DNA of 64,000 nucleotides from JAMOQA01 sp964420365. GTDB taxonomy: Bacteria; Acidobacteriota; Polarisedimenticolia; J045. Made by a program: the position numbers and the translations under genes. Below are positions 16,037 through 24,603 of the stretch, piece by piece (within the stretch, counting starts at the first letter, position 1; the number at the start of each line of letters is the position of its first letter). Location: positions 62,001 through 126,000 of the forward strand of contig CAYQTA010000094.1 in the NCBI GenBank assembly GCA_964420365.1, read 5' to 3'. Below the pieces are notes generated by a model. The model was given only the letters and a program-made list of their open reading frames with translations, did not search any database and was not told the origin of the DNA.

Positions 16037-16983
16037 TGCGCTCGTGGCGGCCGGCCCTTCCCCCGCTCGCGGCGCTCCTGGCGGCGCTCGCCGCCCCCGC
16101 GCTGCTCGGGGCCGGCTGGGAGGCCGCCATCCGCGCCGGGGCCCTGGTCTGTTTCCTCCACGGAACCGTGGCGCTGCTCCCCGTCGGCCCGGACCGGGCC
16201 GCCCGGGCCACCCGGCTCGTGGCGGCGGCGGGCTTCGCGCTTCTCGCCGCGGCCGCCGGGATCCCCCTCCTCCCCGCGGCGCCCCGCGGGGCCTCCGTCG
16301 CCTGCCTCCTTCCCGGGGGGATGCTCCTCGCGGTCGCGGCGGGCCGGGCCGTCGCGGAGAACCGGCGTCTCCTCGCCGAGGCGGAGTCCCTCCGGGCGCG
16401 CCTGGCCCGGCGCGAGGGAGACGTGCAGGCGCAGGCCGAGAGGATCCGGCGCCTGGATCTCCTGGATCCCGCCACCGGGCTGCTCAATCGCCGGGGGTTC
16501 TCCCTGGCCCTCGAGGCCGCCCTCGGCGAGTGCGCGGAGGAAGAGGAGCCGCTGGCGCTCCTCCTCGTCGGCCTCGAGGAACCGCTGGCGACGAACCCGG
16601 CGACGACGGAGGGACGCCGGGCACGCCTCGTCGGGCGGGCGCTCCAGCAGGCGGTGCGGGGCTCCGACCAGGCGGGCCGCTGGAGTGCCTCCCTCCTGGC
16701 CCTCCTCCTGCCGCGGTGCGAGGACGCACGACCCGCCGTCGAGCGCCTGCGGCGGGGACTGGCCGACACCGGGGCGCCCGAGGAGGACGTGCGGGTCGCC
16801 GGGATCCACGTGGGACCCCGGGGCCCCTGGCCGGACGGGGAGACCCTGTTCGCCGCCGCGCGCGCGGCCCTCGAGGCGGCGAGGCGGGCCCCCGCGGGGG
16901 CGGAACCCCCGGTGTGGCCGGTCGACTGGGGTCTCGCCAGCCTCGAGAACGCCCGGCGACGACCGGCAGGAACGGCATCCTGA
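16036..16983 (+). CDS. Membrane protein with a degenerate GGDEF domain
   Basis: This 315-residue protein has several hydrophobic segments in the first 110 residues and a coiled coil (about 110-140). It then has a domain with diguanylate-cyclase landmarks: LDLLDPATGLLNRRGFSLAL at its start (canonical D-x-LTGLxNRR). Where the GGDEF signature should be (near residue 215-225) it reads GRWSASLLALLLP, so the nucleotide- and metal-binding residues are lost. It should therefore be catalytically dead and act, if at all, as a binding or scaffold protein. It is the last gene of the pilin operon, coupled by TGATG, suggesting a role in pilus control. Confidence 0.78.
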   Translation: MRSWRPALPPLAALLAALAAPALLGAGWEAAIRAGALVCFLHGTVALLPVGPDRAARATRLVAAAGFALLAAAAGIPLLPAAPRGASVACLLPGGMLLAVAAGRAVAENRRLLAEAESLRARLARREGDVQAQAERIRRLDLLDPATGLLNRRGFSLALEAALGECAEEEEPLALLLVGLEEPLATNPATTEGRRARLVGRALQQAVRGSDQAGRWSASLLALLLPRCEDARPAVERLRRGLADTGAPEEDVRVAGIHVGPRGPWPDGETLFAAARAALEAARRAPAGAEPPVWPVDWGLASLENARRRPAGTAS

Positions 16984-17004
16984 GGTGGCCGACGGGCTCC
17001 GGGA

Positions 17005-17376
17005 TCAGCAGGAGCAGGAGCAGGAACAGGCGGTCGGAGCGTTCGGGTTGTCGACGATGAACCCCGCCCCCCGGGCGTCCTCCACGTAGTCGACCGTCGC
17101 CCCGCGCAGGTACTGGTACGAGATCGGGTCGAGGGCGCAGGTCACCTCCCCGAGGCTCCACCAGAAGTCGCCGTCGCGGGGATCGTCGAAGACGAAGGCG
17201 TACCGGAGACCGGAGCACCCCCCGCCCTCGACGAAGACCCGGAAGACCTTGCCCTGGAACTCCTCGGCGGACCGGGCGAACCCCTCGATCTTCTCCCGGG
17301 CGACATCGGTGATCGTCATCGGCCCCGGCTCGGGCAGCTCGACCCGCGCCGTGGGCGGAACGCTGTTCGCGGCCAT
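17005..17376 (-). CDS. A-type iron-sulfur carrier protein (IscA/ErpA/HesB family)
   Basis: This 123-residue protein has the HesB-like fold signature, including FVEGGGCSGLRYAF with the first conserved Cys and DPISYQYLRGATVDYV. The usual C-terminal CGCGxSF is replaced by a tail ending ACSCSCSC, so four Cys alternate at the extreme C-terminus. A-type carriers receive Fe-S clusters and pass them to apo-enzymes. It is a single leftward gene, preceded by GGGAGGTGTCGC, convergent with the pilin operon. No isc or suf genes are nearby. Confidence 0.9.
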   Translation of the reverse strand: MAANSVPPTARVELPEPGPMTITDVAREKIEGFARSAEEFQGKVFRVFVEGGGCSGLRYAFVFDDPRDGDFWWSLGEVTCALDPISYQYLRGATVDYVEDARGAGFIVDNPNAPTACSCSCSC

Positions 17377-17503
17377 GCGACACCTCCCGGGCGCCCCCGG
17401 CGGGGCCCCGCGGGACGAGGCTACCCCGCCCCGCGCGGCGCGGCCAGCCGCCGGGTATCATCGGGGGGCCGCCCGGGCCGGGAGCCCGGGGGGAGGAGGG
17501 TGC

Positions 17504-18757
17504 ATGGATCGACGCCGCGTCGTGATCACCGGGATGGGAGCGGTCTCCTCGATCGGGACCGGCCTCGCGGAGGTGGAGGCCTCCCTGCGGGCCGGCCGCT
17601 CCGGGATCACCTTCGTCCAGGACTGGGCCGACCGGGGCCTCGCCTCCCGGGTCGCCGGGCTGCCCGAGGCGGAACCGGAATGTCCCCTGTTGACCCGGGC
17701 GGTGGAGAAGACCTCGACGAGCAACGCCCGGATGGCCCTTCGCGCCACCTGGGAGGCGATCGTCACCGCCGGCCTCGAGCCGGGGGATCTCCGGGGGGAG
17801 CGCGTCGCGGTGCTGATCGGCTCCGGCACCGGGTCGACGACGAAGAACTGGGAGGCCTGCATCGCCCTCGAGAAGTACGGCTCGACCCGGCGGGTGAACC
17901 CGTACACGGTACCCCACGTGATGAGTTCCACCGCCTCGGCCAACGTCACCGTGGCCCTCGGGACCCGGGGCGAGAGCTGGTCGATCTCGTCCGCCTGCTC
18001 GACGGGAGCCCACGCGATCGGCATCGGCGCCCTGATGATCCGCATGGGGCGGTACGAGCGGGTGCTCGCCGGGGCCTCGGACGAGATCGACTGGACCCGG
18101 GCCGGGGCGTTCGACGCGATGCATGCGCTCTCGCGCCGCTGGAACGACACGCCGGAGCTGGCCTCCCGGCCCTTCACCCGGGACCGGGACGGCTTCGTCA
18201 TTTCCGGGGGTGCCGGCGTCGTGCTCCTCGAGGAGCTCGAGGCCGCTCGGCGCCGGGGGGCACCGATCCTGGCCGAGGTGCTCGGGTTCGGCGCCACCTC
18301 GGACGGCTACCACATGGTGAAGCCACTCACCGACGGGGCGGTCGCGTGCATGACGGAAGCCCTCGCCGACGCCGGCCTGGAACCCGCCGAGATCGACTAC
18401 GTCAACGCCCACGGGACCTCCACCCCCCACGGGGACCCATCGGAAGCGGAGGCGATGGCCCGCGTCTTCGGGGAACGCCAGCCCCTGATCACGTCGACGA
18501 AGTCCCAGACGGGACACGCGATCGGGGCCGCCGGCAGCCTCGAGGTGGTCTACACGGTCCTGATGATGCGGGGCGGCTTCCTCGCTCCCTCGCTGAACGT
18601 GAACGACGACAACATCGACCCGTCCTGCGCCCACCTCCGGATCGTCCGCGGCCGGGCCGTCGAGGCCGACCTGCGGACGGCGCTCTCGAACAGCTTCGGC
18701 TTCGGCGGCACGAACGCGACCCTGGTCCTCCGCCGGTGGGAGGACGGCGCGGCGTGA
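17504..18757 (+). CDS. fabF: Beta-ketoacyl-ACP synthase II (FabF-like)
   Basis: This 417-residue protein has the complete thiolase-fold catalytic set. Nucleophile Cys165 is in SSACSTGAHA, His303 in NAHGTSTPHGD, Lys333 in KSQTGHAIG with His338, and the GFGGTNAT loop is near the end. These positions match E. coli FabF almost exactly. It condenses malonyl-ACP with acyl-ACP in fatty acid elongation. The ATG follows GGGAGGAGGG. It is not beside acpP or other fab genes. Instead its stop overlaps the lnt start (GTGA), so it may supply acyl chains for lipid modification rather than bulk synthesis; that is inference. Confidence 0.93.
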   Translation: MDRRRVVITGMGAVSSIGTGLAEVEASLRAGRSGITFVQDWADRGLASRVAGLPEAEPECPLLTRAVEKTSTSNARMALRATWEAIVTAGLEPGDLRGERVAVLIGSGTGSTTKNWEACIALEKYGSTRRVNPYTVPHVMSSTASANVTVALGTRGESWSISSACSTGAHAIGIGALMIRMGRYERVLAGASDEIDWTRAGAFDAMHALSRRWNDTPELASRPFTRDRDGFVISGGAGVVLLEELEAARRRGAPILAEVLGFGATSDGYHMVKPLTDGAVACMTEALADAGLEPAEIDYVNAHGTSTPHGDPSEAEAMARVFGERQPLITSTKSQTGHAIGAAGSLEVVYTVLMMRGGFLAPSLNVNDDNIDPSCAHLRIVRGRAVEADLRTALSNSFGFGGTNATLVLRRWEDGAA

Positions 18758-20376
18758 CGGGAGGCGGCGGCCCCGGTCCCGGCCCCGGGCTCCGCCGGGG
18801 GAGCCTCCGCTGGCTGGCGGAGGTGACCGGGATCGGGCTCGCCGCGGCCGCGCTCTTCTGCCTCGCCGCCACGTACCCGCGGCTCGGCCCCCTCGCGGGG
18901 CTGGCATGGTGCCTCGGGGTCCTTCCCGCGGTCCTCGGCCGCTGGAGAGATCCATTCGTCTCCGGGCTGACGTTCGTGTTCGGTTCCGCGTGGGTGCTCC
19001 ATGCTCCGGCCCTCTCGAAGTTCGGCTGGTACGTCGGGGCGATCCTCCCCCCGATGCTCTGCGCCCACTTCGTCGTCACGCCGCTCCTGGCGAGGTGGCT
19101 GGCGGCCGGGGAACGGGTCCCGGCCTGGCTGGCCCTCGCCCTCGCGATCCCGGCCGGGGAATGGACCCGGCCGCACCTCGGCCTCGGAAACTACGACATG
19201 TACGAGGTCGGCGTGATGCTCTGGAACTGGCCGCACCTGGTGCAGGGGGCCGACCTCCTGGGGTCCCGGGGGCTCTCCTTTTTTGCCGCCCTCGCCTGGG
19301 GCGTGGTCCTCGTCGCCCTCCTGGGCCGGGCCGAGGATGACCGGCGGGGGCTGCGGGCGGGGGCAGTCCTCGCCGCGGTCTCCTGGGCGCTGCTCCTCGC
19401 CTACGGGGCCTGGCGCCTTCCCGCCGACCCGGAAGCGACGTACGAGCCGGGTCCGCGGGTCGCGATCGTCCAGCCGTCGGAGGACCACTCCCGGGAGCGA
19501 ACGCCGTACGTGCTGCAGGTGGAGCAGCGGATGACGGCCCGGTACGTCGACCCCGGATCGGTCGACCTGGTCGTCTGGCCGGAGAACGCGGTCCTCGCCC
19601 CCCTCTCCCGGAACGAGGCCTACCGGGAAACCGTCGCCTGGGTCGCGCGGAAGGTGGGGGCGCCCGTCCTCCTCGGGGCCCAGGAGTTCGGGCCGGACGG
19701 GCGCCGTCCGACCAACAGCGCGCTCCTGGTCGACGGCGACGGCAGGATCCTCGGCCGGGCCGACAAGGTCGTGCTGTTTCCCTTCACGGAACGGCGCCCC
19801 TTCGCCGCCCTCCGGGAGCGGGTCCCGGCGCTGGACCGGCTCCTCACCCGCCTCACGCTCAAGGCCTGGCACGAAGCCCCCAACGGCTGGAGCCCGGGCC
19901 GGCCCCAGGTGATCCACTGGCGCTCCCCCGCGGGAGACGACTGGTCCTTCTGGACGCCGATCTGCTACGAGAGCTGCTACCCGGCGCTGGCGCGCGCGGC
20001 GCGCCGGGACGGCGCCCGGATGCTCGTCGGCCTCGCCAGCGAGGGGTGGCTGGGCTCCGCGGTGACCTGGTACATGCTGGGCACGACGGTGCTGCGGGCG
20101 GTCGAGAACCGGGTCGGGCTGGTACGGTGCGCGAACACGGGGGTCTCGGCCATCGTGCTGCCGGACGGGCGCGTCGACGCGGTCCTGCGGGGCTTCGAGC
20201 ACGGCCGCCCCGTCCTCGAGAAGGGGGTCCTGGTCGGCCGGACCCGCCTCTCCCGCGAGGGACCCACGGTCTACGCGCGGATCGGGGGGCTGCTCGATCC
20301 CGCCTGGTTCCTCCTGGCCACCGTGCTGGCGGCCGGAGGATGGCTCGTCCGCCGCTCCGGGGAGACGGAACCGTGA
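18754..20376 (+). CDS. lnt: Apolipoprotein N-acyltransferase
   Basis: This 540-residue protein has about six N-terminal membrane spans and a nitrilase-type domain. The catalytic triad is visible: Glu277 (WPENAVL), Lys338 (GRADKVVLFPF) and Cys404 (PICYESCYP). A last hydrophobic segment lies at the C-terminus. Lnt transfers an acyl chain from phospholipid to the N-terminal Cys of lipoproteins at the outer face of the inner membrane; it is typical of diderm bacteria. It starts at GTG overlapping the fabF stop and ends overlapping the start of the prenyl synthase gene, so the three are translationally coupled. Confidence 0.95.
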   Translation: MTGGGGPGPGPGLRRGSLRWLAEVTGIGLAAAALFCLAATYPRLGPLAGLAWCLGVLPAVLGRWRDPFVSGLTFVFGSAWVLHAPALSKFGWYVGAILPPMLCAHFVVTPLLARWLAAGERVPAWLALALAIPAGEWTRPHLGLGNYDMYEVGVMLWNWPHLVQGADLLGSRGLSFFAALAWGVVLVALLGRAEDDRRGLRAGAVLAAVSWALLLAYGAWRLPADPEATYEPGPRVAIVQPSEDHSRERTPYVLQVEQRMTARYVDPGSVDLVVWPENAVLAPLSRNEAYRETVAWVARKVGAPVLLGAQEFGPDGRRPTNSALLVDGDGRILGRADKVVLFPFTERRPFAALRERVPALDRLLTRLTLKAWHEAPNGWSPGRPQVIHWRSPAGDDWSFWTPICYESCYPALARAARRDGARMLVGLASEGWLGSAVTWYMLGTTVLRAVENRVGLVRCANTGVSAIVLPDGRVDAVLRGFEHGRPVLEKGVLVGRTRLSREGPTVYARIGGLLDPAWFLLATVLAAGGWLVRRSGETEP

Positions 20377-21278
20377 GCGTCCCGGCGCCCCTCCCCTCCC
20401 CCGGGGAAGCCGGGAACCGGGCGGCCCGGCTCGGGATCGTCCGGCGCCTCGCGCGGGCCTCCCGGAGCAGCTTCCTCTATGCCTTCGCCGTGCTGCCCCG
20501 GGCCCGCCGGGAGGCGATCCTCGCCGTGTACGCCTTCTGCCACCAGGTGGACGACGCGGTGGACGAGGCTCCCGACGTCGCGACGGCCCGGGAGCGGCTG
20601 GCCGCCTGGCGGGAGGACCTCCACCGGGCGTTCCGGGGCGAACCCGCGGGCCCGGTGGCAACGGAGGCGGCCCACGCGGCGGCCCGGTTCGACATCCCCC
20701 GGGACCTGTTCGACCAGGTGGTCGACGGCGTGGCGATGGACGTCGCGCCCCGCCGCTACCGGACGATGGACGAGCTGCTCGGCTACTGCGACCTCGTGGC
20801 CGGGGCGGTCGGACGGATCTCGGTCCGGATCTTCGGCCGGGGGGACGAGGAGGCGGACCGCTACGCGGCCGACCTGGGCGCCGCGCTCCAGCTGACGAAC
20901 ATCCTGCGGGACATCGGCCCCGACGCGCGGCGCGGTCGTTTCTACCTGCCGCTCGACGAGCTCGCGCGGTTCGGCCTCACCGAGGACCAGGTCACCGGTG
21001 GAGACCCGGAACGACTTCCCCTCCTCCTCGCCGTGGCCGACCGGGCCCGGGACTTCTACCGGCGGGCCGCCCCCGTCGGCCGGCGGCGCCTCGGCGAGTT
21101 CTACGCCGCGGAGATCATGGGCCGCATCTACCGGGACCTTCTCGAGCGCGTGGCCCGGGCCGGGTTCCCGGTGGAGGGCCCGGTTCCCCGGGTGGGACGG
21201 GGGCGGAAACTGGCCCTTGCCCTCGGGGTCGTCGGGCAGCGGTTCCTCTCCCTCCTCCACCCGGCTCCCCGTCCGTAG
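20373..21278 (+). CDS. Squalene/phytoene synthase family protein
   Basis: This 301-residue protein has both Asp-rich prenyl-binding motifs of head-to-head prenyl synthases: HQVDDAVDEAPD near residue 55 and QLTNILRDIGPDARRGR near residue 175. YRTMDELLGYCDLVAGAVG lies between them. Such enzymes join two isoprenyl diphosphates to squalene, presqualene or phytoene. The product cannot be told from sequence. HpnC/HpnD or carotenoid genes that would help are absent. It starts at a GTG inside the lnt stop (GTGA). No membrane anchor is visible. Confidence 0.9.
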   Translation: MSVPAPLPSPGEAGNRAARLGIVRRLARASRSSFLYAFAVLPRARREAILAVYAFCHQVDDAVDEAPDVATARERLAAWREDLHRAFRGEPAGPVATEAAHAAARFDIPRDLFDQVVDGVAMDVAPRRYRTMDELLGYCDLVAGAVGRISVRIFGRGDEEADRYAADLGAALQLTNILRDIGPDARRGRFYLPLDELARFGLTEDQVTGGDPERLPLLLAVADRARDFYRRAAPVGRRRLGEFYAAEIMGRIYRDLLERVARAGFPVEGPVPRVGRGRKLALALGVVGQRFLSLLHPAPRP

Positions 21279-21331
21279 TAGGATCATCCGCCCCCGGGTA
21301 GGGGCGCGCCCGGGACAGGGAGGCGCGTGGC

Positions 21332-21733
21332 ATGGCTCGTTGCCCGGAATGCGGCGGCAGTCTCGGCCCGGCCTGGCTCTTCCGGGTACGCTCCGGCGAG
21401 GCGATCCGGTGCCGATGGTGCCGGGCGGCGGTGGCCGTTCCCCGGGCGTTCTCCATCGCCCGGGACGCGCTCGTCGTCCTCCTCGGCAGCGCCGGGGTGA
21501 CCTTCTTCCTGGTGCGCTGGATGGACCGGGGATGGGAGGTGGACCTGCTGGCGGCGGCCCTCGTCCCGTTCCTTGCCGTCGGGACCGGATGGATCGCCGA
21601 GCTGGCGGCCCCGCTGGTCACGGTCGAACCCCGGGACCTGCCCCACTGGGCCCGCCAGCCCCGGGCCCGTGCGACGGAAGCGGAGCCGACGGAGTCGACG
21701 GACCGGGATTCACGGCCTTCCGTGGTCGGCTGA
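21332..21733 (+). CDS. Small zinc-ribbon membrane protein, function unknown
   Basis: This 133-residue protein begins with two Cys pairs (CPEC near residue 4 and CRWC near residue 28) forming a likely zinc ribbon. Two hydrophobic helices follow (about residues 45-62 and 70-95), then a polar tail. GGGAGG precedes the ATG. It follows the prenyl synthase gene by 53 bases and is probably in the same transcript. I do not recognise a family. Confidence 0.7.
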   Translation: MARCPECGGSLGPAWLFRVRSGEAIRCRWCRAAVAVPRAFSIARDALVVLLGSAGVTFFLVRWMDRGWEVDLLAAALVPFLAVGTGWIAELAAPLVTVEPRDLPHWARQPRARATEAEPTESTDRDSRPSVVG

Positions 21734-21745
21734 CGGGAGAACGGG

Positions 21746-22381
21746 ATGGACCGTCATCCTGCCGTGTACGGGCTCGGGCGGACCTGGGCCGCCCACGCGG
21801 CCGAGATGGGCGCCGCCCCCGAGCCGGTCGTCTTCGTCGTCCCCTGGACCGCCCTCGCCCCGGGCGGGGGAGAGATCCCCTGGCCGGCGGGGTGCGGTCT
21901 CCTGCACCACGAGGTCGAGCTCGTGCTCCGGCTCGGGGCCGGCGGCCGGAACCTGGACCGGGATGCGGCCGAGGCCGCGATCGCCGAGATCACGGTCGGG
22001 CTCGACCTGACCGCCCGGGACCTCCAGGCCCGGGCCAAGGAAAAGGGGCACCCGTGGGCCCGGGCGAAGGGTTTTCCCGGGGCCTGCCCGCTGGGACCAC
22101 CGGTCCCGGCGGGGCCGTTCCGCGGCCGGTGGGACGGGATCGACCTGCGCCTCGAGGTCGACGGAGACGTCCGCCAGGAGGGCCGGGTGGCCGAGATGCG
22201 GCCGGATCCCCCGGGGATCGTCGCCCTCCTCTCCCGGTGGTTCGAACTGCTTCCGGGTGACCTGGTCTTCACCGGGACACCGGCCGGTGTCGGCCCGGTC
22301 CGCCCCGGGGAGCGGCTGGTCGCCTCTTCCCGGGCGCTGGGCGTCCGGCTGGAATGCACCCTCCGGCCGCCACCGCCGTGA
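21746..22381 (+). CDS. Fumarylacetoacetate hydrolase family protein
   Basis: This 211-residue protein has the FAH core. YGLGRTWAAHAAEMG is at the N-terminus, LHHEVELVLRLG holds the metal-binding Glu pair, GVDLTARD-like text appears as VGLDLTARDLQ, and FTGTPAGVGPV is near the end. The family includes acylpyruvate hydrolases and oxaloacetate decarboxylases (FAHD1-like) that cleave 2,4-dioxo acids with Mg2+. The exact substrate is not predictable. It starts 12 bases after the zinc-ribbon gene. tRNA-Ser follows. Confidence 0.88.
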   Translation: MDRHPAVYGLGRTWAAHAAEMGAAPEPVVFVVPWTALAPGGGEIPWPAGCGLLHHEVELVLRLGAGGRNLDRDAAEAAIAEITVGLDLTARDLQARAKEKGHPWARAKGFPGACPLGPPVPAGPFRGRWDGIDLRLEVDGDVRQEGRVAEMRPDPPGIVALLSRWFELLPGDLVFTGTPAGVGPVRPGERLVASSRALGVRLECTLRPPPP

Positions 22382-22406
22382 CATCCGGCCCCGCGTGGGG
22401 TACCTT
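22378..22406 (+). promoter_or_regulatory. Putative promoter of tRNA-Ser
   Basis: GTGACA (22378-22383, 5 of 6 with TTGACA) and TACCTT (22401-22406, weak -10) are spaced by 17 bases. A start near 22413 would leave an 18-base tRNA leader. The -35 box overlaps the stop codon of the FAH gene. Confidence 0.35.
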
Positions 22407-22430
22407 CTCCCCGCCCGGACGGGACCGCGC

Positions 22431-22520
22431 GGAAGGGTGGCCGAGTGGTTGAAGGCGGCGGTCTCGAAAACCGCTGTGCGGGCAACCGCACCGTGGGTTC
22501 GAATCCCACCCCTTCCGCCA
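22431..22520 (+). tRNA. tRNA-Ser(CGA)
   Basis: The 90-base class II tRNA has the acceptor stem GGAAGGG/CCCTTCC. The anticodon loop CTCGAAA gives CGA (reads TCG). It has a long variable arm, the T arm GTGGG-TTCGAAT-CCCAC, discriminator G and an encoded CCA end. Confidence 0.96.
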
Positions 22521-22545
22521 GCCCTCTTGCCACCAGGGACTCCCG

Positions 22546-22800
22546 ATGCCCCCCGACGACCGCTCCCCGGACAGCCGGCCCCTCACCATCTTCGACCTGC
22601 TGACCGCCTACCATCGGAGCCTCGAGAACATGAAGGCCTGGCTCGACGAGGCCGGGCTCGACCCCCTCGAGCGGGCCGCGATCGCGGACGCCTGGCAGGA
22701 AGAGATGGTCACCTGGTTCCGGGAGCACGGGTACTGTTTCGTGTGTCACCGGCCCCTCGCGAGGTGCCGGTGCGAGGACCGCGGTCCGTCGGTCCCCTGA
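22546..22800 (+). CDS. Small Cys-rich hypothetical protein
   Basis: This 84-residue protein has a helical N-terminal part (LTIFDLLTAYHRSLENMKAWL) and ends in a compact Cys cluster, C-x2-C-x7-C-x-C (CFVCHRPLARCRC), likely to bind zinc. The ribosome binding site is weak. Coding is supported by GC-rich third positions throughout and by absence of a competing frame. I do not recognise a family. It sits between tRNA-Ser and a convergent gene. Confidence 0.6.
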   Translation: MPPDDRSPDSRPLTIFDLLTAYHRSLENMKAWLDEAGLDPLERAAIADAWQEEMVTWFREHGYCFVCHRPLARCRCEDRGPSVP

Positions 22801-22822
22801 CCGGGCGGCGCCCCTCCGCCCC

Positions 22823-23758
22823 TCAGGACGCCGTCAGGGGCACCGGCCGGAACCCGTAGCGGCGCAGCTCCTCGAGCACCTCCCCGCGCGAGGGAACGTC
22901 CCCCGGGGCGTCCCTCCACAGGTCCTCCCACCGGACGCATCGCTCGAGTTTCCGGCTCCGCAGCCGGCTTCCCTCGGGCAGGGTCGCCTCCACGTCTTCG
23001 CACAGGTCCGGCCACGCGCCCGGGGGAGGACCCTGGCCGCGCCGGTCGACCAGGACCTGCCCCCCGAGGGAGAGGGTCCAGGAGATCGCCGGGCGCGCCC
23101 TGCCCCGGCGGTCCTCCCGGACCCGGAGGAGGAGTTCCAGGCCCTCCCGGGGCGGCACCTCGAGGGGGATCGCGATCGGTGCGAACCGGGCCTCGTGCCG
23201 GTAGACGCGCGAGCCCAGGCTGCGGGGCAGGTGCCGTTCCCGGGCGACGCGCAGCACGTGTCGCCCCGGGGAGAGCGGGACGACGAAGGTGATCCGCGGC
23301 TCGGAAAACGGTGTCCGGGGTCCGGGCGACCAGGCGACCGGCCGCCCGTCGAGGTAGACGTACAGGGCCCAGGGATCCTCGTCCTCCAGGCGCCGGGGCC
23401 GATACTCCAGGGTGATCCGGACCGGGACGGCGTCCGGCACGGGCTTCGGCTCCCGGATCGCCCGGGGCGTGGCCGCCCCGGCTTCTCCCGAGAGCTCGAC
23501 CAGGCGCCGGAGCAGGGCGTCGTCCGCCCCCGCTTCCCGCAGGCGAAGGAGGTCCTCGGCCGCGAGGCGCGGGACCGGCGGCCGCTCCCGGTCCAGCCAG
23601 GCGAGCACGACGCCCGGGCCGATCCCGGCCCGCAGCATCCGCTCGACCCGGGAAAGGGTCGCCGTCCCGTCCTCCCCGGCGGGGGCTCCCGCCCGGGAGG
23701 CCGGGAGGACCACGAGAACGGCGAGGACGGCCAGCACGACGACGTGGAACCGGCTCAT
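22823..23758 (-). CDS. Exported protein, function unknown, with beta-rich C-terminal part
   Basis: This 311-residue protein begins with a clear signal peptide (MSRFHVVVLAVLAVLVVLPASRA). Residues about 30-95 hold two short helical units of the kind 'LLRAGIGPGVVLAWL' and 'LREAGADDALLRRLVEL', a motif common at the start of exported proteins. The rest (about 110-290) is beta-rich, with YVYLDGRPVAW and VPLSPGRHVLRVARE, resembling PEGA-like surface modules. Its ATG overlaps the stop of the upstream lipoprotein gene (ATGA), so the two are a pair. Function unknown. Confidence 0.75.
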   Translation of the reverse strand: MSRFHVVVLAVLAVLVVLPASRAGAPAGEDGTATLSRVERMLRAGIGPGVVLAWLDRERPPVPRLAAEDLLRLREAGADDALLRRLVELSGEAGAATPRAIREPKPVPDAVPVRITLEYRPRRLEDEDPWALYVYLDGRPVAWSPGPRTPFSEPRITFVVPLSPGRHVLRVARERHLPRSLGSRVYRHEARFAPIAIPLEVPPREGLELLLRVREDRRGRARPAISWTLSLGGQVLVDRRGQGPPPGAWPDLCEDVEATLPEGSRLRSRKLERCVRWEDLWRDAPGDVPSRGEVLEELRRYGFRPVPLTAS

Positions 23759-24456
23759 CGGGTCGTCTCCTGCGCCGCCGGGACCAGCTCCCGCGCGGCG
23801 ATGCGGGCGAGGGCGATCACCGCCTCCGGCCAGGCCGCGGGCCCGGCCGCCGGTTCGTCCACCTCGCGCAGGTCGAGGACCTTGCCGCTCCCGGCGTCGA
23901 CCAGGACCAGCCGGAGGACGAGGCCCGGCCCCCCGGGGTCGGGCCGGGAGATCGTCTCCATCACCCACGACCGGCGCTGGTCGGTCACGTCGACCAGCTC
24001 GTCCCGGGGTCGGGGCAGGAACCCCTTTTCGTCGGGCACCGGCCCGCGGCGGGCCAGGACCGGCAGGAGGACGACCCCGGCCCCCGCAGCGCGGGCGGGA
24101 GCGAGGACCGATGGCGCCACGGCCTCCCGGCCACGCGCCTTGTCGAGACCGTCGGCGGCGAGCCGCGGGACCGCCCGGACCAGCCGCTCCCGGGCCACCC
24201 GGACGGCCTCGTCGGGTACCCCCGCCACCGGGACCCCCCCGTCCCGGAGCCCGGCAAGGAGCTCCCTGGAAAGCAGCTCCTCGAGGCGGGCCGCCGTCTC
24301 GGGCGTCACGTCCGGGCCCAGGGCGACCGCGGGGCGGAGCACGGTCACCGCCCCGGCGACCGGGCGCGGCGGACGGAGGGCCGGCGGCAGCCGCGTGGCG
24401 CAGGCGGCGAGGAACAGGGTGACGGGAATCGCGAAGCGGAGCGTCCGGGCGTTCAA
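23755..24456 (-). CDS. Lipoprotein, function unknown
   Basis: This 233-residue protein has a lipoprotein signal with lipobox LAAC at residues 16-19. The start is the TTG at 24456: a full AAGGAGGT site lies 6-8 bases before it, and no ATG or GTG is better placed. The mature part has alternating helices and strands without a family I recognise. A TATACT -10-like box lies about 20 bases upstream (24478-24483). It is followed with ATGA overlap by another exported protein, so both may form an envelope complex. Confidence 0.72.
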   Translation of the reverse strand: MNARTLRFAIPVTLFLAACATRLPPALRPPRPVAGAVTVLRPAVALGPDVTPETAARLEELLSRELLAGLRDGGVPVAGVPDEAVRVARERLVRAVPRLAADGLDKARGREAVAPSVLAPARAAGAGVVLLPVLARRGPVPDEKGFLPRPRDELVDVTDQRRSWVMETISRPDPGGPGLVLRLVLVDAGSGKVLDLREVDEPAAGPAAWPEAVIALARIAARELVPAAQETTR

Positions 24457-24603
24457 GGGAAGACCTCCTTCGCCGGGGAGTATAGAATCCCCTCCCCCGG
24501 CGGGCGGGGTGGCAAGCCGGCAGGGTGCCGGACGCCTCCCTCCACCGGGTCCACCGTCCCGTCCGCGGGGCCCCGGGTCCCGCGCGTGCCAAGGAGCCTT
24601 GCC

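Noticed and set aside
17249..17503. Upstream in-frame extension of fabF
   Set aside because: It overlaps the divergent Fe-S carrier gene; the ATG at 17504 has GGGAGGAGGG and gives the normal FabF start with Cys165 in register.
8999..22520. The two tRNA genes as attachment sites for an integrated element
   Set aside because: No integrase, no repeated tRNA 3' end and no change in composition between or beside them.
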